Assembly (NCBI GenBank): GCA_018466975.1
Contig: CM031553.1
Span: 1,240,001-1,304,000 of the forward strand
From: Sparassis latifolia
Lineage: Eukaryota > Basidiomycota > Agaricomycetes > Polyporales > Sparassidaceae
Direction of reading: 5' to 3'
Length of the DNA stretch: 64,000 nt
In this document: positions 46,920 to 57,770 of the stretch, in pieces
Position numbering within the stretch: position 1 is the first letter of the stretch
How the letters are laid out: each line of letters starts with the position of its first letter
The notes under the pieces: model-generated
Database searches by the model: none
What the model saw: only the letters and a program-made list of their open reading frames with translations
What the model was told of the DNA's origin: nothing
Made by a program: the position numbers and the translations under genes

Positions 46920-47249
46920 CCTCTCATAAGGCACTTCGGGCAAGGCCATTTTTCCCGTCAAGTTGCCCCAATTCCCGAGTTTGGTGGCGTCACTGTCAAA
47001 AATTTGTCGAAAAGTGCCCAAACGCATTGTGACATCGTGACAACTTCAATGCTAATAGCTGGTCACAGCGTGACCTACTCTGAATTTGCAGAAGTTCGTT
47101 TGCAACTCCCGACGTCTATAAAACCGTATCTTCGGCTCGTCATACCATTTTCACTATCATAGCTACTGTAGCTGGTAAGTCCGTAAGGTTTTCTAATTGG
47201 AAGGGCCTCGATGTTAACTTTGCGACAGATCCTCATCTCGTAAATCGCA
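46920..47249. other. Promoter region of the deaminase-like gene
   Basis: 330 bp between the palindrome and the next start codon. TATAAAA at 47117-47123 lies about 130 bp upstream of the ATG. An intron in the 5' leader is possible: GTAAGT at about 47,176 and CTTTGCGACAG near 47,228. Confidence 0.45.
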
Positions 47250-48166
47250 ATGAACAAGACGCAGTTTTATCTGTCGCAGTGTGCCGATGCGGCGTCGAAG
47301 AGTCCGATGTGTTTTACACTTGGGGCTGTCATGGTCAAGGGTGGAAAAGTGATTTCGTCCGGGTATAACCATCACCGGCCGCACTACGATGGTTCGGAGG
47401 TGCACAGGCACGGCCATCGCAAGGCGAGTCCCTGAGTCACGCTAGTTATGTATTGCTCACATTCTTGTGATACAATGTAGCCGGTGTCGATGCATGCGGA
47501 GATGCACGCGATTTTTAGCGTCACTGGCATGTCCCCGTCGTTCAAGAAGCAAGTTCAAGGGACTGAGCGGCGAGTTCCACGGGGGACACTCGGCACACCG
47601 CCAGAACATCGAACAAAAGGGACAAAAGGGAGCGCAGGTGCCGAATGGTGCCTTTCAGGGTGCAGACGGCTTGCAGGTTCAGACTCATTACACGCCCACT
47701 GTGCGCTGGCCCAAAGGGAAGAGTAAGCGCTCGCTGCGAGGCAGCGGTGCGGGGGGCAGCGGCTCCAGCAGCGGAAGTGAGAGTAGTGCGAGTGAGAATC
47801 CACACTTTATCACGTCAGAGTCCTGCGGCAGTTGCTCAGGGAAGGAGGTGGAGAGGAGATGGGACGCCCGGCGGCGCGATTCTCGGGTGAACGGCGCGGA
47901 TATTTATGTGGCTCGATTCACGAAGAACGGGATGGGCAGCGCCAGGCCCTGCTGGCGTTGTTTGGAGTGGTGCAAGTGGGCCGGGGTCAAACGGATATTC
48001 CACTGGAACAACGAGGAGGGCAGGTTCGATGTCGTGAAGGTGAACAGCGCGCAAAGGGATATATACGAGACGCACGCCGATTTTCGCCTTTTCGCCGGAC
48101 TGGTGCGTCAATTCTATCATATTGTCTGTCTCTGCTGATTATGTTGTCTGTTCACAGGGATGGTGA
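47250..48166 (+). CDS. Cytidine/deoxycytidylate deaminase-fold protein
   Basis: Exon 1 (47250 to 47424) opens MNKTQFYLSQCADAASKSPM and contains CFTLGAVMVKGGKVISSGYN, the first strands of the cytidine deaminase fold. Exon 2 (from 47481) has SMHAEMHAIF, giving the zinc His and catalytic Glu (HAE). After a likely intron (about 47,550-47,603, GTTCAA to GCCAG) comes a Gly/Ser/Lys-rich insert of roughly 90 residues. RPCWRCLEWCKWAGVKRIFH then supplies the PCxxC zinc cysteines. A last intron (48103-48157) would end the protein FAGLGW at 48166; unspliced it stops at 48138. The fold suggests hydrolytic deamination of a base or nucleotide; the substrate is unknown. The first intron appears to use a GC donor (CGCAAG|GCGAGT). 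Fungal homologues share the long insert between the two zinc motifs. Confidence 0.78.
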
Positions 48167-48728
48167 TTGCTGGCTCAAACGCTCTGTACACTAACGTGTT
48201 CTACCATCACTATTTATTTTCATCTCTTAGTTGAATTGTTGGTGCGTGAATATGTCTTCCTCTCCCCGACAACTGCTCGTCATCCGATTTCCATGGATGC
48301 TTTGAGTATCAAAGCGGGGAAGATCAACTAGGGGAAGACATCAATTCAGCCATGAGATGCCTTTCGTTGTCTCTTGGTTTTACTAGGTGTCTCACACTTT
48401 TCTCACCCTTGTTCCCTTGTATTGAATTTGTTTCTATCGCGAACGGCGGTGACTTTCCGAATATGGCATATGTCGGAGTTTGTCACGTGGATGTTCTCCA
48501 TGTTTCTCGGATCTTCGTGTTCTTTCTAGCAGCCTCCCGCTCGCCGACGTTGCTTCGCCAATAACCTGGAACATACTCTGCCACGCAGGGACGCGCGTTC
48601 CTACCGAGGGCTACGCGTCGCTGCTTGGCTGACGAATCATTCAGCGTACCGCAGTATATAAGCTACGGCTGCTGTCCCGAACATGGTGCTCACTACTTTC
48701 ATCTACCCCTCCAACACACCGAGATATA
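48167..48728. other. Promoter region of the BAG-domain gene
   Basis: About 560 bp. TATATAAG at 48654-48661 lies 68-75 bp before the ATG at 48729. No gene seen in the remainder. Confidence 0.5.
48654..48661 (+). promoter_or_regulatory. TATA box of the BAG-domain gene
   Basis: TATATAAG sits 68 bp upstream of the start codon at 48729. A strong TATA would fit a stress-inducible chaperone gene, but no clear heat-shock element was identified by eye. Confidence 0.5.
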
Positions 48729-51306
48729 ATGCTCGTTTTAACTCCTGTGTCTGTGCCTCGGTCTGGCTTGTACAATCAACCATTTGTCCCGAGCATCGCT
48801 CCGCGCTATAATGTCGATGCGGTGCTCCGGCAAGCCGCATATGACTATGCCGTTGCGCATGCTAGAGCTGAAGCTGCACGGAGTGAAGCAGCGCGTCGAC
48901 GGCAAGCCCAAGAGAGGATGCGTCGTCAGGCCCTGTTCGATCTCTACCTCGAGGAGGCTATGTTTGTTCCACGTCGCGCTTGGCCGGAAAGTACTGAACG
49001 TCCCTACACTAACTGCACCTCAAGTCACCGAGATGAGGCCTATGCGCGAGTCATTTCCAGTGCCCGTGCGCAGCATTACCTCACCCATCGTCGCCACGAG
49101 ACGGGAAATTGTCCTTTTCACACCTACATCGGCCACGGTGTATCGCAGAGGGTATGTCTTTGTTATCCGACCTGCTGTTGCCACTGTCTAAGCGTCGAGT
49201 TCTCGCAGGCCGAACAGCCCTCTTATCGTCCCTATTACATTTCACGACATGGACGTCATGCAACTGTGCCGCAGCCCATGTCTTCGCGAGTCGCTGTGCA
49301 TCCCACTGCCTTACCCGAGCGTCGGTATCCAGTCTCCGATGGACTACAGGAGCGCCTTCAGGATCGACTCCGATCTGAATCTGACCAGGAAATGGGCGAA
49401 GCTCTGCAGAGCCTCCTCTCACACTTTACCCCGGCTGCACCGTCTGCATCTCCTGCATCTCCTGCATTTGCTGAATTGAAGGGCAAGGGCAAGGCCAGAG
49501 AAACTATCCAGAGCACTCCGTCCTCTGCGTCGGCAGCGCAGGAGGTTCCCACGGAGACTCCTACCAACTTGCAGGAGTTGATAGCTCAATTCTATACTGC
49601 ACTGCATGAAGCCACAGATACATCTGCGCACGAGACATCCACTCGTATACCCGTCAAGGACTTCACCGATATTAAGGGCAAAGGGAAACAGAAGGACGTT
49701 ATCCCTGAAGTCGAAGCTACTTCGACGTCGGCACCTCAGGTAAACTTGCACCATACTACTCCTATACACTTTCGGTAAACTAACATATTGTTTAACTCAG
49801 AACGAGAACGTCGAAACGCCAGCCACTAAAGCTCCTTCTCCCTCTCCTGGACCATTTCTCAGCACCGGCGATGTCAATCTACACCGCACACCAGCGCTCC
49901 CTCCCTCCATTGCTGCGAAGCTGCTGGACCTTTACAAAGCCAAGCGCTCGCGTAAGCTTTCCCTTGCAGAAATCGGGGCTGTCCAGGCGACTCTCCGCGC
50001 TCTCGAGACGTCCTTCGTCTTTCCAGAAAAGCTCGATTTCACGCAGTTATCACCTGCCGACTCAAACAGCGAGTCCACGAAGGATTTTGGCAGCACCAAC
50101 GGCCTCGCGTACACAGCAAACAAATCACCGATCCACACTTACGAACACTCGCTGAATGTCCTCTTGACTAGACTTGATGCTGTGGAGAGCCGTGGCGATT
50201 TGCACGTGCGCGGGCGGCGCAAGGAGATCGTGAAGGAAGTCGAGCGCGCGTTGCGCGAGATGGAGAGGAAGGTGGAGGAAAGTCACGAGAGGGACGCTGC
50301 CAAGGACACAGTTTTAGAGACGAAGCCCGAGGTTGGGACGGCAACGACGGATACAAAGGAAGTTAATGAGGAGGTCGAGGAGATTACACGGCCAGAGGGG
50401 ACAGCGGAGACAGAAGTGTTCCCGACCTCCCACGTCAAGATCGAAGCCCCACTGCTGGAAGCCGCCTCCTCATCCTCCTGTGCTCCTGTCTCCCTCTCTG
50501 AGAACATCTCGAACGAAGACCGTCTTGACCTCAAGTCCACCTTATCTTCTCCCGCCGCTGTCGTGTCTGGGAACATCAACAACGAGGACCACGGCACTGC
50601 CGTAACCGCTGGCGCCGCCATGGAACTCCGAGAACCCGAGTCTGCCACATCTCATGACGAGATTCCGTCCAAGTCTTCTTCGTCTCAGGAGGCTGTGGAA
50701 GCAAGCCTTCCAGAAGCGCAGATGTACGCACAGCCGGCAACACCTGACATCCTCGAGGTAGTCGCCGCTACATCGCCGCAGTCGTTGGATGACATTGTTG
50801 TCGATGCTTCTGCGACTGTTTCGCCCTCGGCCATCGCAGCTAAGTCGCAGCTGTCCGAGGATGCCGCGGAGGACAAACTTATCTCCCAACCTTCGTCCGA
50901 GTCTGAAGCTCCAGTTACTGAAGCACACCCCCCTGAAGATGATGTTTCCATCTCAGCAGCCCCCACCTCCGACACGGTTTCTTGGCTCGACTCGGACAGC
51001 AAACCCACGATGGTCAATGAACTTGCGCAGCCTACACTTGAATCACCAAGCTCACAACCCGATATACAGCTCCTCACGAACGAGATCGCGGATGCCGACG
51101 TTGGCGCTGAAGCGTTGCCCAGTGAGGGATACTCGTCTGAGGGCGACGCGTTCCTCCTTCAGTCGTCCTCTCCCCCTTCGCCGCCACACGTGCCGCGGAA
51201 TTCGGAGTCTGACGAGGAACTTGAAGTCATACAACACCACGATGCGAAGGGTGCCGATGATGAGAGTGCGGACGAGTGGTCCGAGGTCGAAGGAGACGGA
51301 CCTTAG
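48729..51306 (+). CDS. BAG-domain Hsp70 co-chaperone
   Basis: Three exons, 48729-49151, 49209-49739 and 49801-51306, about 819 residues. The N-terminal part has an Ala/Arg-rich helix (AAYDYAVAHARAEAARSEAA; RRQAQERMRRQALFDLYLEE). A middle region carries KGKGKARE-type basic patches. The BAG domain lies near residues 435-490: TYEHSLNVLLTRLDAVESRG, then DLHVRGRRKEIVKEVERALR. BAG domains bind the Hsp70 ATPase domain and trigger nucleotide release. The last 330 residues are acidic and Ser/Ala/Glu-rich, probably disordered, ending DEWSEVEGDGP. The first intron is 57 bp without a stop, so retention would keep the frame. Together with FES1 this gives two Hsp70 exchange factors in the window. The microsatellite-like TCTCCTGCA repeat near 49,450 encodes SPAS repeats. 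Confidence 0.85.
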
Positions 51307-52409
51307 GCGTACGTTACGGCAGTCTTTCTGCTGCGAGTTGCTTTCTGGATCAGTTCTGCTTGTCTTTATCTTACACTACGAAATGATACATCGATTCTAT
51401 GGATCTATAATTGCTAGAATGAGATACTTCTGTCTAATAAGACAAGTGCCCGTGAGAGTGTTGTTGTTCAGCGAGTGTCATCGATTTCGGGTCTCATTCC
51501 CATCTGATTATGATTATTTTCCCCCGGTCCTCTGCATTGCTTCGATTCGCGGTCACAAGGGACCGCAGACTTTGCTGGTTGCGCCAAGAAGACACCGCCA
51601 GAAAGGAGGTGCGCCATTGCAGGGACATCGCAGGGGCATAGCGTGAAGACAGCTAGTACTCCGAAGACCCCCCTGGAGCAGTGAGCGAAGTCCGCAAACC
51701 CCGACCATACTTTTTTCTCAATAACTGTGTCAAGTTGCTCTTCTGAGGGAAAGTACTTAGCCATTGTGATAATTCTGTTTCAAAGTTACCTATGCATTGT
51801 GCAGTCGTATCAGGGATAACGAAACGTGCACATTGCAGCAAAAAGGGTGTCGGTTAGTATTATGAATAGCAGACTTGGCTAGATGCTCCTGATCATCAAA
51901 GGTATCAGACGGTGACTGCAGGAGGTGAAAAGCGCAAGAGGTTAATGCAGCCAAGGTTATGGATACATGTCACTCTATGACAGAACACCAGATTCACTGC
52001 CCACTCCTGCTTGTATACTGTCAGGCCCTGACGTTCAAGTTGATACGCTCACAGTTTTAGTCTTCATCGTCCGTTGACCAGCTTATGAAGCGTAGGGACA
52101 CATTAACTGCGATGCATACGCGTCCCGGTGGAGCGAAGATTCGTCATGGTTGCACCTCGACGATAGTTGCTCTGCTCACATCCAACGGAACTGATTGTGA
52201 GACGTGCACTCGCCACATCGGTTCTAACTTGGGAGTGTACTGGCGCCGTCATTGACGTCAACAACGAGAGTGGATTTATGAAACGCGAACCGCAGAAGAA
52301 CCTCCGTATTGCACGTGATCGCGACACGACAAAATGTACCAAGAAAGCATGCTTAGTGAATTATGTACCGAGAGGAAACAATAGCCAACTGCACCATCGC
52401 GCCAACAAA
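51307..52409. other. Intergenic region between converging genes
   Basis: 1.1 kb between the BAG gene (+) and the YET gene (-) 3' ends. Only short frames without family resemblance. Confidence 0.55.
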
Positions 52410-53268
52410 CTAGTCCTTGCGCTTGTCAGACACGGCTCCTGTCTTCAAGTTGAACTCGGATGCAAGCCTGTCGTACTCCTTGGCATTCTGCTCCGCCTGC
52501 TTCTTTACGACCTCTGCGTAGCCATTCCCATCAAAACCCAGCAGTTCGTGAAATTCCTGGAGAGATACACACCGTAGTCCTTAGCTTTCTCCTCGCTGGC
52601 GGTAAGTTTCTTCTTCAGCTCCTCGATTTGCTTGGTCTGGTCTTGTGCTGCAAGTTGGCTGCGAGAGCTCTTGGCGGTCTAGTAAGGCGCAGTGAATACA
52701 GACAAATATTGCAAAAGAAAACTAGACACACCTCCTGCTTCAGCTTGGCGTACTCCTCCTGAGTATGAATGAGGTCAAGGATGATGTAAAAGGTGCGAGT
52801 GAGGACGAGGGAAAGAAACAAGCAGAACCCGGTCAGATACGTGTTGCGTTGAGAACTGCATGCGTAATCAGCCACATGGAAGTGGACACGAGAGGAGCCA
52901 GACGCTTACTAAAACTTGCGAGCAGCCAAGTTAGTTTCTGACCTCATGTCGGCCGTTCCCTGCCCGCTGCTTCTTGCAAGGTCGCTCTCCGCGGTCACCC
53001 GCCACATCCTCTGCACCGCATCCACGAACAATATCGCTACGAATCTGGTCGGGGGTAGATGGTGCTGAGAAGGTGCTAAACTCGGATGAAAGACGAACAC
53101 GTACATGAATGCGATCTTGACGCCATATGCCAGCTTCGCCACGAGAGGGCTTTCTGAAAGGAACCTGAAAAGACGCTTCCTGACCGCGTACGGTAGCGGT
53201 GCGACAAGGAAGCAGAAGGTCACCATCTCTGCCGCGAGGAGCATAAATGTGAGAGTGTAGCTGGGCAT
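52410..53268 (-). CDS. YET/BAP31-family ER membrane protein
   Basis: The minus-strand gene, with about four short introns, starts MPSYTLTFMLLAAEMVTFCF at 53268. Three membrane segments are visible: the first 25 residues, the VAKLAYGVKIAFMYVFVF region, and TYLTGFCLFLSLVLTRTFYI. The loop DAVQRMWRVTAESDLARSSG is characteristic of BAP31/Yet proteins. The C-terminal half is a coiled coil (QEEYAKLKQE, KQIEELKKKLTASEEKAKDY) and ends SDKRKD, a lysine-rich tail resembling ER-retrieval signals. These proteins act as ER cargo receptors or chaperone-like quality-control factors. The gene is divergent from UBP6, sharing a 528-bp promoter that contains a MITE. Confidence 0.85.
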
Positions 53269-53485
53269 AGCAATAAATTCCCGTGAGAAACCAGTTGCAC
53301 GAAAGACAACGCCCAGGAAAAACCTACTAGACTGTCATGGCAGAGAAAATTCAGGTAAATGTTGATAAAATGGCAGTGTTTGAGGTGTTCGACAACACGA
53401 TGGCTGTGGTCTGTGGATTTATTCAAACTGCGCCAGCCGGCACCAGACACGTCCGCGCGACGTCATCACCTAGTCACGAGACCTA

Positions 53486-53675
53486 CATCAGCAAAAGTCA
53501 ACTTTTGCTTACCGGTGTTATTCCCTTGATTAAGGAAAAATAAGGAGATCTCTTCTCTTATTCGTCCATTATTCACCCTGATTGGCTTTAATTGCCCAAA
53601 TAAGAACGGAGACCTCCTTAATTAAGGAGATAACGAAGCTAAATGGAGGTAACCAAAAGTTGACTTTTGCTGATG
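53486..53675. mobile_element. Tc1/mariner-type MITE, 190 bp
   Basis: The left end CATCAGCAAAAGTCAACTTT continues to 28 bp and is repeated in reverse at the right end with one mismatch. It is flanked by TA on both sides (53484-53485 and 53676-53677). The interior has further self-complementary AT-rich pieces (CTTGATTAAGG, CCTTAATTAAGG). No coding capacity. It sits between divergent start codons, about 120 bp from the UBP6 ATG and 217 bp from the YET-gene ATG. Confidence 0.82.
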
Positions 53676-53796
53676 TAGTTGTGTTGATTTACTTACATAA
53701 GCACCCGACGCGTCATCCAAACTCGGGAATTACAAAAGTCTACCCGCGCGCCTTCCGCACACACTCTCTGTCTCTCTCTGTTCACGAATCGAAAAG

Positions 53797-56336
53797 ATGG
53801 CACCTCTGGCTGTCAAGATCAAGCACGCAGGGAAGGTGCACGACGTGCAGCTCGACCCCGATCAAGCTCCCACCGTCTTCAAAGATGCCATTTACCGGGT
53901 TACGGGTGTGCCACCCGATCGCATGAAAGTCATGATCAAGGGCGGGGTATTGAGAGTACATGACACCCTTCGAATGCCGCAGGAATTTCCTGACGAAATT
54001 TTGTGTTATCGACTTTGACAGGACGATACGGACTGGAGAAAAGTCGCACCCAAAGAGGTGAGTGGGCAGCTTATACCGTGGTTCAATCTTTGCGCCAACA
54101 GTAACTTCGAAAACTCATTTACTGTCTGAATTTAGGGACAAACATTCATGGTGATCGGTGCCGCAGGAGAGTTGCCAAAACCGCCGTCGACACCAATCGT
54201 TTTCCTCGAAGGTTAGTTTGTCTTATTAGTCTACCTTGTTTTTGCATTATGAGCCCTTGTGGGTTGGCGGACGGCTTATTCGCCGTGTTCAGAAGCATGG
54301 GAATAGTGGTTCGCTTTTTCTCCTAATCTGTACACACAGTGGTTTATTGATGCGCGTACCGACGAAATTCCGCGGAGAAAACGTTCCTCTGCCTCTACCA
54401 TTTTCTCCGTAATATTCATTGAGTGGAAATAACTGACCTTGTTTCTATAGATATGGATGAGTCCGAGCTGGCAGAAGCGGTAAGTTTGGTCACACTTTCT
54501 CATACATGTGTCCCGGGATGGAAGGTTGTGTTACGAGTACGGTACACAGGCCCATATTCTGCCTATCATCTATGTCTCGCCTTCACCAGGCGTCCTACCC
54601 AAGTCCAATCCCTGCTATAACTGTCTCACCAAACCATCGACCGACTAACTTGGACTTCTCACAGCTAGCACTTCCGATTGGTCTGAAGAACTTGGGTAAC
54701 ACTTGCTACATGAATGCCACCCTCCAAGCAATGCGTGCCATCCCTGAGCTACAAACGGCGCTCCAAATGTATGTTCTTCACCGTCGCCCAACTGCCAGGT
54801 CTGACTTGACGTCTTTCTTACCATATAGCTCCGCTCCCCCAGGCGTCCCTTCTTCCTTACGCGCACTATACGCCGAGATGTCCCGCACGACCGAGAGCGT
54901 CATACCTGAGGCTTTCCTGCTGACACTCCGGGATGCCTTCCCGCAATTCGCTGAACGGATGAGCGGCGGCCCGAAGTTTGTTGGTCGGACGATTGTGGAC
55001 TACGCTCAGCAAGGTGCGTTCCATGCGTCCCGCCGCATTTCCCGGATGGCTGACGTGTTCCCAGATGCGGAGGAGTGCTGGACTCAACTGACCCAGTCGC
55101 TGAGGGACGTGCCTGGTATAACTGGACCCTCGAGCTCGGCGGCCGCGAAGTTCGTAGATCAATTTATGACCGTCGAGATGGTTCGCGAGTATGTGGTTCC
55201 TTCTACTGTAGGACCTGATATTGACTGAGTGGGTGGCCAGATTGAAGTGTGACGAAGCGCCGGAAGAGCCTGCCTCGGTCACGACGGAGAAAGTACTCAA
55301 GCTCTCATGTAACATCACCGCTGCGACGAACTTCATGTACCAGGGCATCAAGGATGTACGTTCTGCCTCCCGACATGCTCTGCTTCCGCATGTCTACAGG
55401 ACATTGACCATCTACTCACATAGGCATTGGACGGGAAGATCGAGAAAACCTCGCCGTCGCTTGGCCGCGAAGCGGTGTACTCCTCAAAATCGCGCCTCTC
55501 GCGCTTGCCTGCATACCTCACCGTGCACATGGTGCGCTTCGCCTGGCGGCGGGACATCAGCAAGAAGACCAAAATCATGGTAAGCACTCCTCTGTCGCTG
55601 GGCTCCTTCCTGTCCCACGCTGACCGGCTCCCAGCGTCGAGTCAAGTTCCCGACGGAGTTTGATGTGCTCGACCTCGTGACGGACGACCTGAAGGCGAAG
55701 CTCCTCCCGGTGAGCACGAAGCTCAAGGAGATCGAGAAGGAGCGTGCAGAGCGTGGCAAGGTGCGCAAGCGTTCCAAGGTCCCGAAGCCTGCCGCCGCGG
55801 TAAAGGACGCGGACGTCGAGATGGCGGACGCAGGCGCGTCGTCGAGCGCCCCGAGCGCGCCCGCTACTGAAGCGCCCGTGCAGGCTGAGGCTGGCGATAG
55901 TGAGGACAAGGGCAAGGGCATGGCGGTCGAGCTGGAGGAGGAGTCTGTGTATCGGGAGCGCGAGGTGAAGGTGCTTGATGAGCTTGTGCACCCGGACTTC
56001 AAGGCCGACGTGGGCTGCAGCGCGTGCGGGCTGTATGAGCTTGTTGGTGCGTTCTTGATTATGCTGTCCCGACGTCTCTGACTTCAACTGACACCACACC
56101 GATCGTTCTCAGCTATCGTCACACACAAAGGTGCCGCTGCCGACGCCGGCCATTACATGGGCTTCGTGAAGAAGAGCGCCCTGCAGACAGGCGTGTCCGA
56201 CGACGACGAAGACTGGTACAAGTTCGACGACGACAAGGTGTCGATCTTCCCGAGGGAGAAGCTCAGTACGATCGACGGAGGCGGAGAGGACTCGTCGGCG
56301 TACGTGCTGCTATATAAGACCAGGTCTTTGGCATGA
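53797..56336 (+). CDS. UBP6: Proteasome-associated ubiquitin protease Ubp6/USP14
   Basis: About ten exons and roughly 550 residues. The N-terminal 75 residues are ubiquitin-like (MAPLAVKIKHAGKVHDVQLD; MKVMIKGGVLRDDTDWRKVA), which docks on the proteasome base. The USP domain follows: LPIGLKNLGNTCYMNATLQA holds the Cys-box nucleophile, DAEECWTQLTQSL the QDA-type box, and AGHYMGFV with DDDKVS the His and Asp boxes near the C-terminus. Ubp6 trims ubiquitin chains from substrates at the proteasome and recycles ubiquitin. Between PTEFDVLDLVTDDLK and EVKVLDELVHPDFKADVGCS lies a long Lys/Glu then Ala/Ser/Pro-rich linker (about 55,700-55,930), as in other fungi. All joins tested are canonical GT-AG and keep family order. 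Confidence 0.95.
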
Positions 56337-56644
56337 AAGTGAATCGGAAGTTGGGATTCGTTGTATTCGTCCTGCATCTTGTGGAGTTGTGCATGTGTCA
56401 ACCCTAGAGCTGTTGCACCATATACTGTACTTTCATGATATCGCCTGGCGTGAAGGTTTTCTGATATTGTTTTCGGCGCTTCAACTGGGCGTAAAGAATG
56501 GATCCATGGGCGCTTACTATCTTCAGTCAAATCCGTCTGTTTGATCGCTCTTGTATGTCTTTCAGCTTTCCTCGATAAAATGACTATCTACGTCGCCCCG
56601 CTCGTCTAGAGTCGATTACCCGTTGGTGTAATTGCGAACTTTTT
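56337..56644. other. Intergenic region, no gene seen
   Basis: 308 bp holding the UBP6 3' UTR and the promoter of the coiled-coil gene. Nothing else recognised. Confidence 0.5.
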
Positions 56645-57199
56645 ATGGCGGACGACGTTGCGCCGAACGGATCGGTAAACGACGCACCACTCCAGCTTCC
56701 AAACGAGCACCAGCTCCTCGCGACGATAGAGCAGCTGCAGAGCAAGAAGCTGGAAGCGGAGAACGACTGCGAGCTCTTCCGCGACCTGTATGGCAAGGCG
56801 TCCGCGCATGCTGTCGAGGTCACAAGGGAGAACAACGAGCTGCACGAGCGGATCGCGCTCGCCGAGAGCCAACTGCGTGATGGGCTCGCGATGCTGCGGG
56901 GCACGTATGAGCAACGCGTACAGAAGTTGCAAGCGGAGGCGGACCGGTGGCGCGTCCTGTGTATGGTGCTCATGGAGAAGGATCGGCGGACGGACGAGGA
57001 GGTGCGCAGGAGGGCGGCCCTCGAACCAGAGCTCAGCGAGCAAAATCGAGTGCTCAGGGAGGAACTGGAAAAACTTGGCCGGGACTATGGCGATGCGCAA
57101 CGGCTGCTGGGGCATTTGACCGAGCAGGACCAGAAGGATTTGGAGATGGTCGGACGTGAAGACCTCCCGGTGGCTGTTTCTACTCCGATATCTGCGTAA
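56645..57199 (+). CDS. Small coiled-coil protein, unknown function
   Basis: A single exon of 184 codons starting MADDVAPNGSVNDAPLQLPN. Nearly the whole protein from residue 20 to 165 is predicted coiled coil by eye: heptad-like leucines in ATIEQLQSKKLEAENDCELF, LHERIALAESQLRDGLAML and EQNRVLREELEKLGRDYGDA. The sequence WRVLCMVLMEKDRR in the middle breaks the heptad. Third-position GC is high, unlike the flanking sequence, and both other frames on the strand are also open, which is a composition effect. No family recognised; perhaps a structural or adaptor protein. Confidence 0.7.
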   Translation: MADDVAPNGSVNDAPLQLPNEHQLLATIEQLQSKKLEAENDCELFRDLYGKASAHAVEVTRENNELHERIALAESQLRDGLAMLRGTYEQRVQKLQAEADRWRVLCMVLMEKDRRTDEEVRRRAALEPELSEQNRVLREELEKLGRDYGDAQRLLGHLTEQDQKDLEMVGREDLPVAVSTPISA

Positions 57200-57568
57200 G
57201 ACACGGGTTCTGGTCAAATTTGTTACTTTAGGACGTGCTGACACATACTAACATATTGCATATATCGTGCTGTAAATTCCACATGTTTACTGGCGCAGAC
57301 TCGAGGTTTCATGACGTATTTCCCTCACACAATTCTCTGGCCTACTGTCGTATTTCCGGCTCTGCGCAGTCGAACGTAGGACTGTGGGATGAGTGCTGAG
57401 ACAAGTAAGCCGACAAGGCTAGAAGGTTATGATACAGAAGGCCGCACGATTGACTTATATCTGCCACCATACCCGAGGTAAGCAACTCATTAACTTCCTA
57501 TCACCCCAATGCGCATTCTGGCAACCGAGACGCATAATATAGATCCAAGTCCGTAGCTGTCCATGCAA
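57200..57568. other. Intergenic region, no gene seen
   Basis: About 370 bp between the 3' ends of the coiled-coil gene (+) and the F-box gene (-). Nothing recognised. Confidence 0.5.
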
Positions 57569-57770
57569 TCAACACACCCAGTTGCCTAACGCCGTTGTCT
57601 CCACTTCGGTTCCCAGAACATGTCGTACGGAATATGGCTCACACGTACAATATGTTTCGCTGTTGATTTCCCATTCGAACGTGCATTGGACATGTGGTGA
57701 CGGTCGCCCCGATGCATTGGTATAGGCGCGGACAGCACCTTTCGTTCGAATGCGATCGCCTCTCGATATC

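Noticed and set aside
50542..51646. Long alternative frames over the BAG gene
   Set aside because: These are shadows of a GC-rich, repetitive coding region; the plus frame with the BAG domain explains the sequence.
55484..56099. Two long minus-strand frames over the UBP6 linker
   Set aside because: They are composition shadows of the Lys/Glu/Ala-rich linker in UBP6.
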